DNA of 64,000 nucleotides from JBMNKL01 sp050952225 (lineage in GTDB: Bacteria > Bacillota > Clostridia > Acetivibrionales > DTU013): contig JBMNKL010000001.1 in assembly GCA_050952225.1 (NCBI GenBank), positions 62,001 to 126,000 on the forward strand, given 5' to 3'. Shown in pieces: positions 8,955 through 18,121 of this stretch; position 1 is the first letter of the stretch, and every line of letters starts with the position of its first letter. The position numbers and the translations under genes were made by a program. Below the pieces are notes generated by a model. That model did not search any database, had not been told where the DNA came from, and worked only from the letters and a program-made list of their open reading frames with translations.

Positions 8955-9986
8955 TTATTCAACGTCTTCCTTATACATCATTTTGCTTTCAGAAATATAT
9001 GTGTACTCTACAGGCTTGCCTTCCACATAGTCATATGCTACATATACTCCCTTGTATCCCAGCCATGCAGGATCCTGGTTGACTGAGCCAAGGCACTTGC
9101 CTTCCTTCATTTTTTCCTGGATTTCTGCCGAGAAGTTTACTCCGACAACATGTATCTTCCCTATCAGCCCTGCTTCTTCAATCGCTGCAATTGCTCCCAG
9201 CGCCATTTCGTCATTAGCTGCGAAGATTGCATCCAGATCGGGGTGAGCTGCCAGCATGCTCGTGCAGATTGTATAACCTTCATTCCTGTTATACTTGCCG
9301 TCCTGCGAGGCAACTATCTCTATTCCTTTCCCTTCGCTTTCCATTACGCTGTAAAAGCCTCTTTTCCTGTCTTCGGCAGTGGTTGCGCCCGCAGTTCCTT
9401 CGATCATCGCAACCTTACCTTTTCCGTCCAGGGCCTTGATTATCGCCCGGGCAGCTTCCTCACCGGCTTCAACGTTATTGGTTGTAAGCTTGGAAATTAT
9501 GCTGGCTCCCTGCTTTTTCATCTCTTCCTCGTCTATGGCAGTATCAACGTTAATTACAGGAACGCCTGCTTCGTTGGCTCTCTTTACCCATGGAACCACT
9601 GCAGTATTGTTCAGCGGAATAACCAGGATAGCATCCAGGTTCTGGGTCAGTAATGCATCCAGTATCTGAATCTGAGCTTCAATTTCCGTATCTACATTGG
9701 TAGCCTGGACGTCAAGGTCAATTCCCAGTTCTTCTGCTGCTTTTTTTGCTCCGTCTGCAAGTGTCACAAAGTAAGGATTTGTAAGATTCTTGACAACCAG
9801 AGCCATTCTGTAATTCTTTGCAGGTTCATCTTTTTCTTCCGTTGTCTTGTCAGTAGTGCCTTGCTGTGGTGCAGTTGTTGTCGTGTCTTCTTTTTTGTCT
9901 CCGGATGTGTTTCCTGCTCCGCCGCACGCGCTTAAAATCATTGCGAACATGAGCAGTACTGCGATAATGGTCATCAGCTTTTTCAT
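8955..9986 (-). CDS. Sugar-binding lipoprotein of an ABC transporter (RbsB family)
   Basis: A 343-residue periplasmic-type binding protein (type 1 fold). It begins with a lipoprotein signal peptide ending in the lipobox LSAC (Cys about residue 21), followed by a low-complexity Thr/Gln/Lys/Glu-rich tether to about residue 57. The mature domain starts YRMALVVKNLTNPYFVTLADG, the usual strand and loop that contact the sugar. Later motifs include VIPLNNTAVVPWVKRANEAGVPVINVDT and AIFAANDEMALGAI, both typical of ribose/xylitol/inositol binding proteins. It is the extracellular receptor for the permease at 10449 and ATPase at 11423. Strong GGAGGAG before the ATG. Confidence 0.93.
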   Translation of the reverse strand: MKKLMTIIAVLLMFAMILSACGGAGNTSGDKKEDTTTTAPQQGTTDKTTEEKDEPAKNYRMALVVKNLTNPYFVTLADGAKKAAEELGIDLDVQATNVDTEIEAQIQILDALLTQNLDAILVIPLNNTAVVPWVKRANEAGVPVINVDTAIDEEEMKKQGASIISKLTTNNVEAGEEAARAIIKALDGKGKVAMIEGTAGATTAEDRKRGFYSVMESEGKGIEIVASQDGKYNRNEGYTICTSMLAAHPDLDAIFAANDEMALGAIAAIEEAGLIGKIHVVGVNFSAEIQEKMKEGKCLGSVNQDPAWLGYKGVYVAYDYVEGKPVEYTYISESKMMYKEDVE

Positions 9987-10009
9987 AATTTTCTCCTCCT
10001 CTTAATTGA

Positions 10010-10405
10010 TTATTTTATAGAGCGATAACCGGAATCCTTCAAAGTGCCTACGCCGCCATAAAGCCAGATGGTTTCCATTTCTTCATTGGAATCGGTGTTT
10101 ATGAAAAAGTGTTCGGCACCCACGGGGATAAACACAACATCTCCCGCTTCTATATCGAACTCTTCATCAGCCACGCGGGCTTTTCCTCTTCCTGATACCA
10201 CGTAGAGAATTTCTTCCGCATTTTCATGGACATGATTCTCATGGCTTGCGCCGTTGGGAGGGAATACGGTTCTTCCCAGCACCGCATGCTTTGAGCCAAG
10301 GTTGTCCTTTGTGCACAGCCACTGAACCTGCATACGGTTCCAGCCGTCCTCACCCCTTAGGCTTTTGTCCGGTAAAACATCTTTCTGGTTGATTTTGTAC
10401 TTCAT
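10010..10405 (-). CDS. Cupin-domain protein
   Basis: A 131-residue single-domain cupin. Both cupin motifs are visible: HENHVHENAEEILYVVSGRGKARV and later GDVVFIPVGAEHFFIN, giving a His/His/Glu/His metal site. The family is a small beta-barrel that binds metal and often a sugar or small acid; isomerase, dioxygenase and purely binding roles are all known. A start at 10438 is open, but AGGAGG lies correctly before the ATG at 10405, giving MKYKINQKDV. It is inserted between the permease and binding-protein genes of the sugar transporter, which suggests it acts on the same compound. Confidence 0.85.
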   Translation of the reverse strand: MKYKINQKDVLPDKSLRGEDGWNRMQVQWLCTKDNLGSKHAVLGRTVFPPNGASHENHVHENAEEILYVVSGRGKARVADEEFDIEAGDVVFIPVGAEHFFINTDSNEEMETIWLYGGVGTLKDSGYRSIK

Positions 10406-10448
10406 ATCTACGCCTCCTCTCAGATACTTCTGCAGCACCTATTGCCGC

Positions 10449-11423
10449 TTATGCGCGTTTCCTGGCTTTACCCATCATATCCATTAATACAACAACAATT
10501 ATAATTAAACCGATTACTACCTGCTGAGGGTAAGGACCCACTCCCAGCTGTATCATTCCGTTCCTGATAATGCTCATTATCAATGCGCCGAAAAATGTTC
10601 CCACGATTTTTCCTTCGCCGCCCGACATACTTGTTCCTCCGATAATAGTCGCAGCGATGGCATCCATTCCCATGTTCGCGCCGACAACCGCATCTGCCGA
10701 ATTCAGCCTTCCCGACATCAGGACGCCGCCTATGCCTGCACAAAATCCGGCTATTGAATATGCCAGCGTTATATAAACTGCGATTTTTATGCCAGACAGC
10801 CGGGCTGCTTCCTTGTTCGCGCCTATCATGTAAACATATCTTCCGAAACGGGTATGATTAGCAACGAAATGAGCAATAATGAAGCAAATAATCATTATAA
10901 TCCAGGCTACGGGAATCAGGCCTATCTTGCCTGAGCCATAGAATACCAGGTCCGTCATCATTCCATATATTGCACGGCCCTCGCAGATTATAAGCGCTAT
11001 ACCCTGAGCGATGCTCATCATGCCAAGTGTGGCTATAAATGACGGGAGATTACCTTTTGCTATCAGTACACCTGTAACAAATCCGCATGCCACACCTGTA
11101 AGTATAGCAATTAATACCGAAGGTATTGTTGGTATTCCGGCCCTCAGAGATATCGCAACCATAATTCCTGCCAGTGATAACACATTCCCCACTGAAAGGT
11201 CCACACCGCAGATTATAATGCAGAAAGTCATACCGACCGCCAGAATACCATTTATTGACATCTGTGTCAAGATTGCTGTAAAATTCATCGGAGTAGCAAA
11301 ATATTCTGTCGATACGGTCAGTGCCAAGCACATGCCGATCGAAATCAAAAACAGTATGAATATATTGTTATGCAGAATATTCTTGCTGATGAATTTTTGC
11401 AGAGTGTTCTTTTCCGTATCCAT
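10449..11423 (-). CDS. Sugar ABC transporter permease, RbsC family
   Basis: A 324-residue membrane permease of the ribose-type family with about 8-10 hydrophobic segments. Family signatures are GVDLSVGNVLSLAGI (about residues 70-85) and, near the C-terminus, GGTSMSGGEGKIVGTFFGALIM. Its ATG follows AGGAGGAG and overlaps the stop of the ATPase gene by one base, so the two are translationally coupled. It works with the ATPase at 11423-12946 and the lipoprotein at 8955-9986. Confidence 0.95.
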   Translation of the reverse strand: MDTEKNTLQKFISKNILHNNIFILFLISIGMCLALTVSTEYFATPMNFTAILTQMSINGILAVGMTFCIIICGVDLSVGNVLSLAGIMVAISLRAGIPTIPSVLIAILTGVACGFVTGVLIAKGNLPSFIATLGMMSIAQGIALIICEGRAIYGMMTDLVFYGSGKIGLIPVAWIIMIICFIIAHFVANHTRFGRYVYMIGANKEAARLSGIKIAVYITLAYSIAGFCAGIGGVLMSGRLNSADAVVGANMGMDAIAATIIGGTSMSGGEGKIVGTFFGALIMSIIRNGMIQLGVGPYPQQVVIGLIIIVVVLMDMMGKARKRA

Positions 11424-12946
11424 TATTCACTCCTCCTGTTTTGATATAAGCACATAGCCCTTAGCAATGTTTCCTGGCCTACATCTCTACCGAATTCTCC
11501 TGATATCTTGCCTTCGGAAATAGTAATGATGCGAGTGCAGATTCCCAATAATTCCGGCAGCTCTGAAGAAATAACAATAACTGCTTTGCCGTTAAGAACA
11601 AATTTGTTTATCAGGTTGTAAACCTCTATTTTTGCTCCGACATCAATACCTCGGGTAGGTTCGTCCAGAATTATTATTTTTGAATCTGCAAAAAGCCATT
11701 TGGCTATAACAACCTTCTGCTGGTTTCCTCCTGACAAGCTTGATACAGGGTTCATTTTATCCGCGACGGCTATTCTGAGCTGTTTTATATAGCTATCGGC
11801 AATAGATCTCTCTTTACGGTGGTTTATTACGCCTGCAAACTGGCTTACTTTTTTAATATTCACAGCAGTTACATTTTCAGGCAAATTCCGCAACAATACC
11901 AGTCCCTGCAGCTTCCTGTCTTCCGGGAGCAGCGCTATTCCTTTTTCAATTGCCTGCCGGGTCGATTTGATGTCCACTTCCTCGTTGTCTATAAAAATTT
12001 TCCCGGATGTAAGCGCGTCGGCTCCGAATATGCAGCGGGCAATCTCTGTCCTGCCCGAGCCCATCAATCCGGCAAAGCCTAATATCTCTCCCTTGTATAC
12101 GGAAAAACTGATATCCTCAAAAACACCTTCACGGGTCAGCCCTTCAACACGCATTACTTCTTCCCTGGGCACTACTGAAAAATCAGCCTTCGGGAATTTA
12201 TCATCTATCTGTCGTCCCACCATAAGCCTTATAATATCATCCTGGCAACAGGTAGCGACATCTAAATGGCCTACCATTTCACCGTCGCGGAGAACGGTAA
12301 TATTGTCGCCAATCTCAAATATTTCTTCCAGCCTGTGGGATATATAGATAATAGCCATGCCGCTTTCTTTTAGTTTTTTCACTGTTTCAAACAGCTTCTT
12401 TATTTCGCTCTCGGTAAGGGCTGCAGTCGGCTCATCCATTATAAGTATTTTAGGCTTGCGCCTTATGACTCTCACAATTTCGATGAGCTGCTGATACGCT
12501 ACCCCCAGGTCGGTAACCCTGGCATACGGATCAACATCAATGCCGGCCAGCTCCTTAACTATTCGCCGGGCTTCATTGGCCATTTCCTTCCATTTCACTA
12601 TGCCGAGTTTATTCGTCTTCAGAGACGAACCGAGGAATACATTTTCAGTAACATTCAGCGTCTCCGCAAGCATAAGCTCCTGGTAAATCGTTCCGATACC
12701 CAGTGCTTCGGCATCATGCGGATTTTTTATGTTTATGCGCTTTCCTTCCAGGTATATTTCGCCCGCATCCTGCGTGTAAACTCCGGCTATTATTTTCATC
12801 AGCGTAGACTTTCCGGCTCCGTTTTCACCTACCAGGACATTGGCTTTCCCGGGATAAACATTAAAACTTACATTCTTTAAGGCATAGAAATCTCCAAACT
12901 TTTTATCGATTCCTTCCATGCGCAATATAGGCTCCAAGCGACTCAC
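11423..12946 (-). CDS. Sugar ABC transporter ATP-binding protein, RbsA family
   Basis: A 507-residue tandem ATPase. Domain 1 has GENGAGKSTLMKIIAG, the family motif YQQLIEIVRVIRR and MDEPTAALT; domain 2 has the degenerate P-loop GLMGSGRTE, LSGGNQQKVVIAKWL and LDEPTRGIDVG. It energises the permease encoded next. It is a paralogue of the ATPase at 256-1758, with clearly different linker and C-terminal sequence. The start is probably the GTG at 12946; an in-frame TTG three codons on is also possible behind AGGTGA. Confidence 0.94.
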   Translation of the reverse strand: MSRLEPILRMEGIDKKFGDFYALKNVSFNVYPGKANVLVGENGAGKSTLMKIIAGVYTQDAGEIYLEGKRINIKNPHDAEALGIGTIYQELMLAETLNVTENVFLGSSLKTNKLGIVKWKEMANEARRIVKELAGIDVDPYARVTDLGVAYQQLIEIVRVIRRKPKILIMDEPTAALTESEIKKLFETVKKLKESGMAIIYISHRLEEIFEIGDNITVLRDGEMVGHLDVATCCQDDIIRLMVGRQIDDKFPKADFSVVPREEVMRVEGLTREGVFEDISFSVYKGEILGFAGLMGSGRTEIARCIFGADALTSGKIFIDNEEVDIKSTRQAIEKGIALLPEDRKLQGLVLLRNLPENVTAVNIKKVSQFAGVINHRKERSIADSYIKQLRIAVADKMNPVSSLSGGNQQKVVIAKWLFADSKIIILDEPTRGIDVGAKIEVYNLINKFVLNGKAVIVISSELPELLGICTRIITISEGKISGEFGRDVGQETLLRAMCLYQNRRSE

Positions 12947-13005
12947 CTGCCTTTTACTTGTAATAGAAATCCTCCGGGGTTTTAATCAACTGACGAAAAC
13001 AAATG

Positions 13006-14217
13006 CTAGTACTTCCAGCAAGCCACAGGCGCCTCGCACGGGAACTTGGTTATAATCCTGCAGCCGTCTTTGGTTACAACGAGCTGCTCCTCAATCCTGG
13101 CCGCCTCGCCGTCTTCCCCGTAGTAGGTTTCAAGGGCAAAGTGCATGTTTTCTTCAATAAGCTCAGGATATTCCATGGAGCACTGGTGTCCTATTACCGG
13201 CTTGGACCAATGGGATATTCCGACTCCGTGTCCCAATTCAAGGGCCAATGTTTCATATTCATTTTCAGCTCCGAGCTCTTTATATGTGGGCCAGACCTCG
13301 CAAATCTCGTTGGTATAGACACCGGGCTTTACACGGGCTATTGCATCATACAGCCAGTCATATGCCTTTTTATAGATCCTGAGTTGCTTTTCTGTTGGGT
13401 AACCGCAGCAGAATGTTCTATAATAGCAAGTTTTATATCCGTTGAAATCACTAACTATATCCAGGAAAACCAAATCTCCCGGCCTGATAATCCTGTCGGA
13501 AAAGTCGTGGGGATGCGGGTAAGCCCTGTCTCCACTGATAACATTGACATTGTGGACATTCTCGGCGCCCATTTCAATCAGACGTCCGCGAACTATTGCA
13601 CAAATTTCATTTTCTCTGACTCCGGGTTTTATAGCTTCGACAACATCGTAAAATACCCCGTCAACCATGGCAGCCGAGATTTCAAGCAGTTGTATTTCTT
13701 CATGTGTCTTGATTTTCTGAGCCTCCTGCATGGTCGCCTGCCCGTCTCTCACATCCATTTTAAACTCTATGAACGCATTCATCATGGGTACAGTAAGCAG
13801 ATCCACGCCAATCGGCGCTTCATGCAGATTCCATTCTTTCAGAATTTCATAAACTTCCCCGATTACCTTGCGGCTTGCCTGCAGTTCCGGGGTCATGCTT
13901 CCACGCATGTCATTTTTTGCAGGTCGTATGTCTTTAATCCATGGACAGAGTTTTCTTTTTGTCTCTATAGCGCTCCCGATCTCAAACAATATTGGATCAT
14001 GTCCTTTTGCCAGAAGCGTATACCGGTTCAATTTGTTGTTGACCCATTCGCCCAGTTTGGTACTCGTTATATACCGCACATTATCAGGATCAAACACCAG
14101 CAAGGCCCCTAATCCGTCCTTCTCCATCTGCCTTCTTGTTTTCTCCAGCCTGTCCTTCCTAAGCTTATCAAAATCAATCCTTAGTTCATGGTCGACAGCC
14201 ATTGTTCCTAGCGTCAT
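13006..14217 (-). CDS. M24-family (pita-bread fold) enzyme, creatinase/DddP-like
   Basis: A 403-residue protein with an N-terminal creatinase-type domain and a C-terminal M24 pita-bread domain. Recognisable metal-site elements are RPGDLVFLDI, LELGHGVGISHW (His) and two late glutamates in FALETYYGEDG and RIEEQLVV. The second Asp of the usual D-x(10)-D pair is not there: where aminopeptidases have GYxSDxTRT this protein has GYKTCYYRTF. That pattern recalls non-peptidase M24 members, and from memory resembles the DddP type of lyase, so peptidase activity should not be assumed. It is the first gene of the transporter operon, with GGAGGG before the ATG. The operator-like TAAATCGTTTTA at 14346 lies in its promoter region. 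Confidence 0.8.
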   Translation of the reverse strand: MTLGTMAVDHELRIDFDKLRKDRLEKTRRQMEKDGLGALLVFDPDNVRYITSTKLGEWVNNKLNRYTLLAKGHDPILFEIGSAIETKRKLCPWIKDIRPAKNDMRGSMTPELQASRKVIGEVYEILKEWNLHEAPIGVDLLTVPMMNAFIEFKMDVRDGQATMQEAQKIKTHEEIQLLEISAAMVDGVFYDVVEAIKPGVRENEICAIVRGRLIEMGAENVHNVNVISGDRAYPHPHDFSDRIIRPGDLVFLDIVSDFNGYKTCYYRTFCCGYPTEKQLRIYKKAYDWLYDAIARVKPGVYTNEICEVWPTYKELGAENEYETLALELGHGVGISHWSKPVIGHQCSMEYPELIEENMHFALETYYGEDGEAARIEEQLVVTKDGCRIITKFPCEAPVACWKY

Positions 14218-14338
14218 TTCTTAGCCCTCCTACTAGATAAGTTTTTTATTTAAATACTATATAAGTTGCAAATAAATTAACTCTCCTCTTGCCCTGTCAT
14301 CTGGAGTTGTCAATGTTACTTCCCTTTCTTTATCCCAT

Positions 14339-14357
14339 AATATAGTAAATCGTTTTA
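14339..14357 (-). promoter_or_regulatory. Putative LacI-family operator and -10 region of the transporter operon
   Basis: TAAATCGTTTTA (14346-14357) is a near-perfect palindrome with a central CG, the hallmark of LacI-family operators. On the minus strand it is followed at once by TATATTAT, a good -10 element, giving a leader of roughly 110 bases to the ATG at 14217; no clear -35 was found. The same 12 bases occur at 15666-15677. The rest of 14218-14486 is AT-rich and holds no gene. Confidence 0.6.
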
Positions 14358-14486
14358 ATTAGAAGACAAATAGTATTTCTTTTGCTTTTTTAAATTTCAT
14401 GTAACATTTTCTATTTGCTTTTTCATGCCGTATTTTTGAGATTTTTTTTATCTTATGGAAATATATATGCAGTTGATACTTTCTCC

Positions 14487-15512
14487 CTACTCCCTCGGAA
14501 ACGTCGTGGATTCACGTACAACAAGCTCGGAAGGCAATGTTACATGATAATCAATGCTGTTATCTTTGTTTATAATTCCCATTAAAACCTTGAATGCCTG
14601 TCTGCCCATTTCAAATAACGGATGGTTAATCGTAGTAAGAGGAGTGGCCAGAATGGATGTAATCCAGATACCGTTACACCCCACAAGCGATATGTCATCC
14701 GGCACGGACAAACCTGCTTCCTTGATTGCCCTCATTGCTCCGATGGCCATTAAATCGTTACAGCAGCATATTGCCGTTGGTAAATCTTTATTCTTCAGCA
14801 ACTCCTTGCAAGTTTTATATCCCGATAGTTCATCAAATGCACCCTCAATTACATAGCCTGAATTATATTGTATTTCTGCTTCGTGAAGCGCCTTTCTGTA
14901 TCCTGTCAGCCGACGCACCGCCGTTTCGGCATATAGCGGCCCTGATAAATAAGCTATCTTCTTGTGCCCCAACCCGATCAAATAATTCACGGCTTTTACC
15001 ATGCCGCCCTCATCATCCGCCTTTACATATGGGGCATTTGAATTTGAAGATCCTCTGTTTACCATTACATATTTAATTCCCAGGCGTTCGATCATATCGA
15101 CCACATTGTCTTCTATATAAGAAGAACCGAGTATTATACCATCCACAAAGTGTGCATTCAATAATTCGATGTATTTTTTTTCAGCTTCCGGTTCGTCATT
15201 CGTATCGCATAAAATTATACAATAATCCTCTTTATTTGCGGCAGACTGAACGCCTTTGATTATCTGCGAATAGAAAGGGTTTATTATATCTGTGATAAGC
15301 ATTCCTATAGTTTTCATCGAGCGCTTCCTTAAGCTTCTTGCAATAGCATTCGGCTTATAATTCAGTTCATTAATCGCCCTCAACACTTTAATGCGAGTCT
15401 CTTCCCTTATGTTTAACGTAGTATCGTTATTAGAGACCCTCGAAACTACTGCGGGCGTGACTCCCGCCAACTTAGCCACATCTTTAATTGTTACTTTTTT
15501 TTGCTTATCCAT
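14487..15512 (-). CDS. LacI-family transcriptional regulator
   Basis: A repressor of about 341 residues. It begins with the LacI helix-turn-helix VTIKDVAKLAGVTPAVVSRV and hinge region, then a periplasmic-binding-protein-like effector domain (MKTIGMLITDIINPFYSQIIKG, later TAICCCNDLMAIGAMRAIKEAGLSVPDDISLVG split around residue 250). One Thr-to-Ala/Val-type change in the recognition helix (TPAVVSR rather than TPSTVSR) is tolerated in the family. An ATG at 15527 is in frame, but neither start has a strong ribosome binding site; 15512 gives MDKQKKVTIKDV, the usual length. It likely represses itself, the long operon at 14217-3374 and the divergent pair at 15907, through the shared operator. Confidence 0.93.
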   Translation of the reverse strand: MDKQKKVTIKDVAKLAGVTPAVVSRVSNNDTTLNIREETRIKVLRAINELNYKPNAIARSLRKRSMKTIGMLITDIINPFYSQIIKGVQSAANKEDYCIILCDTNDEPEAEKKYIELLNAHFVDGIILGSSYIEDNVVDMIERLGIKYVMVNRGSSNSNAPYVKADDEGGMVKAVNYLIGLGHKKIAYLSGPLYAETAVRRLTGYRKALHEAEIQYNSGYVIEGAFDELSGYKTCKELLKNKDLPTAICCCNDLMAIGAMRAIKEAGLSVPDDISLVGCNGIWITSILATPLTTINHPLFEMGRQAFKVLMGIINKDNSIDYHVTLPSELVVRESTTFPRE

Positions 15513-15615
15513 TTTGTCCCAGATCATACAGTAAAGTTTTACTATTTTTTCTGATTATATCTGATTCATAATAAATTTAGAAATTTCCGCTGCAATCTTA
15601 TTTTCGTTAGTTTAA

Positions 15616-15644
15616 AGTATACCATTACAAAAAGCGAAAGTAAA
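15616..15644 (-). promoter_or_regulatory. Promoter of the lacI-family gene
   Basis: On the minus strand TTTACT (15644-15639) is followed by 17 bases and TATACT (15621-15616). The leader to the start codon is about 95 bases. Confidence 0.6.
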
Positions 15645-15665
15645 CACTTTTTTATTAAAAATTTT

Positions 15666-15677
15666 TAAATCGTTTTA
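15666..15677. promoter_or_regulatory. Putative LacI-family operator between divergent genes
   Basis: TAAATCGTTTTA, identical over 12 bases to the site at 14346-14357 and palindromic around a central CG except for one position. It lies about 22 bases upstream of the lacI -35 and 110 bases upstream of the divergent -35, so it could regulate either or both. Confidence 0.55.
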
Positions 15678-15785
15678 TTAAAATGTGCCATAGTTAATGC
15701 TTTCCATTTCGCTTTCTGTTTTGCATTATTTCAAGATGACAAAGTCCATTAACAGCCCTTTTTATGCTATTTTCAGCTATTTCTA

Positions 15786-15814
15786 TTGACAATTTTCAAT
15801 CATAATACTATATT
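15786..15814 (+). promoter_or_regulatory. Promoter of the divergent dehydrogenase/epimerase pair
   Basis: TTGACA (15786-15791), a 17-base spacer and TATATT (15809-15814), about 90 bases ahead of the ATG at 15907. A strong vegetative-type match. Confidence 0.7.
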
Positions 15815-15906
15815 AAAATTATAACATAAACATTAGTAAATTTTATATTTTGCACTTCTAATATTTCTATTTTATATTAAACTATTTTTAAAGGAGGCTC
15901 TGTAAA

Positions 15907-16962
15907 ATGAAAGCAATAGTCTATAAAAGCCCTGGCAAATGGGAATTTGAGGACCGTCCCAAGCCAAAGCTGACCGATCCAAAAAACGTTTTACTAAGAG
16001 TTCTGGGTGTAGGTATATGCGGTACGGACCTGCATGTCCTGCAAATACCCCAAATGCATCCTGCCAAACCAGATATAATTTTGGGCCATGAGTATGCAGC
16101 TGTTGTAGAAGAAGTAGGAGCAGAAGTAGATTGGCTGAATCCGGGCGACCATGTCGTTGTTGATCCGCATCCCCCTTGCGGAACCTGCATGCATTGCCGA
16201 AGCGACAGGCCGGAAATGTGCACATCGTTTTATTGCCAGCAGGGCACTCCTTATGAAGAACACGGACTTACCAGGGGATTGTTCCAGGACGGCGCGCTGA
16301 CGAGTTACACATGTGTTCCGGCTCAATCTGTATATAAAATAAGCAAGGATGTGCCTTACAATATTGCTGCCCTGGCTGAGCCGCTGGCCTGTACCGGTTT
16401 TGCAATTGAAAAGCTGAAAATACAGGCAGGCGATACCGTGTGCGTGCTCGGCGCGGGGCCGATAGGGCTGCTGTTTACCACTCTTGCAAAAACCAACGGA
16501 GCCTCAAAGGTGATCGTTTCGGAACCCCATGAATACAGGCGCAACAAATCGTTAAAATGCGGGGCGGATATTGTTGTCAACCCCGATGTTGAAGATATTA
16601 GGCAGGTTTGCCTGAAAGAAACCGGAATAGGTGTGGATCATTGCATTGAAGCAGTCGGCCAGCTGCTGATGACTGCTATTGACTGTATACGCCCGAATGG
16701 GAAAGTATTGATGTTCGGCCATGATGAAACCGCAACTCCAGGTATCCGCCTGGCGGAAATAGTGAGAAAGGAAGCGCAGATTTACGGCGGGTTTTTGGGC
16801 AAGTATTACTTTGAAAAAACCGTGCGGATTATTGAGAGCGGTATTTTGAAGCTTGAAGAGATAGCTTCGCACACATTTCCTTTAAGCAGGTTCCAGGATG
16901 CACTGGATACGCTTCGTAAAGGAGAGGCTATCAAGGCTGTTGTTTATCCCGAGGAATATTAG
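15907..16962 (+). CDS. Zinc-dependent alcohol/polyol dehydrogenase (MDR family)
   Basis: A 351-residue medium-chain dehydrogenase divergent from lacI. Zinc-site elements are GICGTDLHVL, GHEYAAVVEE and the structural cysteines in CGTCMHCRSDRPEMC; the cofactor loop is VLGAGPIGLLF. It is the third such enzyme in the regulon. Its neighbour 21 bases downstream is a TIM-barrel epimerase, so the two probably act in sequence on a polyol or keto-sugar. AAGGAGG precedes the ATG. Confidence 0.92.
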   Translation: MKAIVYKSPGKWEFEDRPKPKLTDPKNVLLRVLGVGICGTDLHVLQIPQMHPAKPDIILGHEYAAVVEEVGAEVDWLNPGDHVVVDPHPPCGTCMHCRSDRPEMCTSFYCQQGTPYEEHGLTRGLFQDGALTSYTCVPAQSVYKISKDVPYNIAALAEPLACTGFAIEKLKIQAGDTVCVLGAGPIGLLFTTLAKTNGASKVIVSEPHEYRRNKSLKCGADIVVNPDVEDIRQVCLKETGIGVDHCIEAVGQLLMTAIDCIRPNGKVLMFGHDETATPGIRLAEIVRKEAQIYGGFLGKYYFEKTVRIIESGILKLEEIASHTFPLSRFQDALDTLRKGEAIKAVVYPEEY

Positions 16963-16983
16963 CGGAGGGTTAGGTGTTGAAAC

Positions 16984-17820
16984 ATGAAACACGATACAGG
17001 AATAAAAACCAGTGCGTCACTGTCAATCCAATTTGACAATCCTTTCTCCCCTTTTCCCGGCAGGGACTACATGAGAGGGCTGCAATGGATAAAGGACTGC
17101 GGGTTTGACGGTGTTGAACTGATAATCTCTGATCCCAATCTTATCGATGTATCAAAAATAGAAAAAGCAATAAGCTCAATGGGCCTGGAGGTATCTACCA
17201 TTGCGACGGGACAGGCTTCAGCTCTCGAAGGGCTTTTCATGGCTTCACCCGCGGAATATATCCGCGAGGCTGCATTTAAAAGAATCTGTGACGTTATTGA
17301 TTTTTCAGTAAGATTAGGAAAGCCTAACGTTACAGTAGGGCTGATCCGTGACACCGGCGGCGCGCCGGTAAATGAATGGAGCACCTTTATTTTGAAGCGT
17401 GAACTGTTGAGAGCCGCCGAATATGCCATGAAAAAAGGAGTAGTAATAAATCTAGAACCTATCAACAGGTTTGAATGCAAGCTTCTCAATACTACCGAAT
17501 CGGTTTACACACTGCTAAATGAGATCGGGAACCCTGAAAACATAGGCATACTTTTTGATACCTTCCATTCAAATATTGAAGACTCCAATGTGATTACCGC
17601 GCTGGAAAATGCCATGGACAAGCTTGTGCATGTGCATTTTTCCGATAATAACCGCCGCCTTCCGGGTGAAGGCCATATCGATTTCGAAGGTGTTTATAAA
17701 TGCCTGAAATCTAATAATTATAAAGGTTATATAAGCCTCGAGGTCTTAAATATCCCGGACAGCCGGCATATTATCGAGTATGCGGGGGACAGAATGAAAC
17801 CATATATGTCAGGACATTAA
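16984..17820 (+). CDS. Sugar phosphate isomerase/epimerase (xylose isomerase-like TIM barrel)
   Basis: A 278-residue TIM-barrel protein of the same superfamily as the one at 4250-5080. The putative metal ligands are in VINLEPINRFEC, ILFDTFHSNIED, VHVHFSDNNRR and ISLEVLN. The shared phrase FxDNxRRxPGxGxxDFE shows the two are true paralogues. It follows the dehydrogenase with no room for a separate promoter and is followed by a terminator. Confidence 0.87.
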   Translation: MKHDTGIKTSASLSIQFDNPFSPFPGRDYMRGLQWIKDCGFDGVELIISDPNLIDVSKIEKAISSMGLEVSTIATGQASALEGLFMASPAEYIREAAFKRICDVIDFSVRLGKPNVTVGLIRDTGGAPVNEWSTFILKRELLRAAEYAMKKGVVINLEPINRFECKLLNTTESVYTLLNEIGNPENIGILFDTFHSNIEDSNVITALENAMDKLVHVHFSDNNRRLPGEGHIDFEGVYKCLKSNNYKGYISLEVLNIPDSRHIIEYAGDRMKPYMSGH

Positions 17821-17862
17821 AACAGTAAATATATTCGATTTCAATGCATTAATTCAAAAATT

Positions 17863-17903
17863 CCCTCCTGTCTTTGCAGCTGCAGAGCAGGGGGCTTTCT
17901 TTT
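17863..17903 (+). terminator. Rho-independent terminator
   Basis: A long hairpin with arms CCCTCCTG and CAGGGGG (one bulge), an inner CTTTGCAG/CTGCAGAG stem, and the tail CTTTCTTTT. It closes the divergent operon. The rest of the gap up to 18121 shows no gene and no confident promoter for gmd. Confidence 0.75.
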
Positions 17904-18121
17904 ATATGCCCTCTTTTGGGAATTATTTTACATCTCTATTGCACCCTGGAAACGGTCAGACAAACCAAGTGCTTACCCATACCGCCATTAAAATAAGCAA
18001 AATGTAACATTACATAACAAGTTTGCATATTAATATGTCGGGACCAATTTTAACCGGACTTTATCCCCAAATGCGGAGCAAATCATATTTTTGACCATCT
18101 ATGCCATAGGAGGGTATGCAA

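Noticed and set aside
13003..14112. Plus-strand open frame of 369 codons opposite the M24 gene
   Set aside because: It is antisense to a gene with clear family motifs, has no ribosome binding site and shows no domain.
15611..15625. GGTATAC near the lacI -10 as a second copy of the 3197-3220 operator
   Set aside because: Only about nine bases match and they are explained by the -10 box TATACT.
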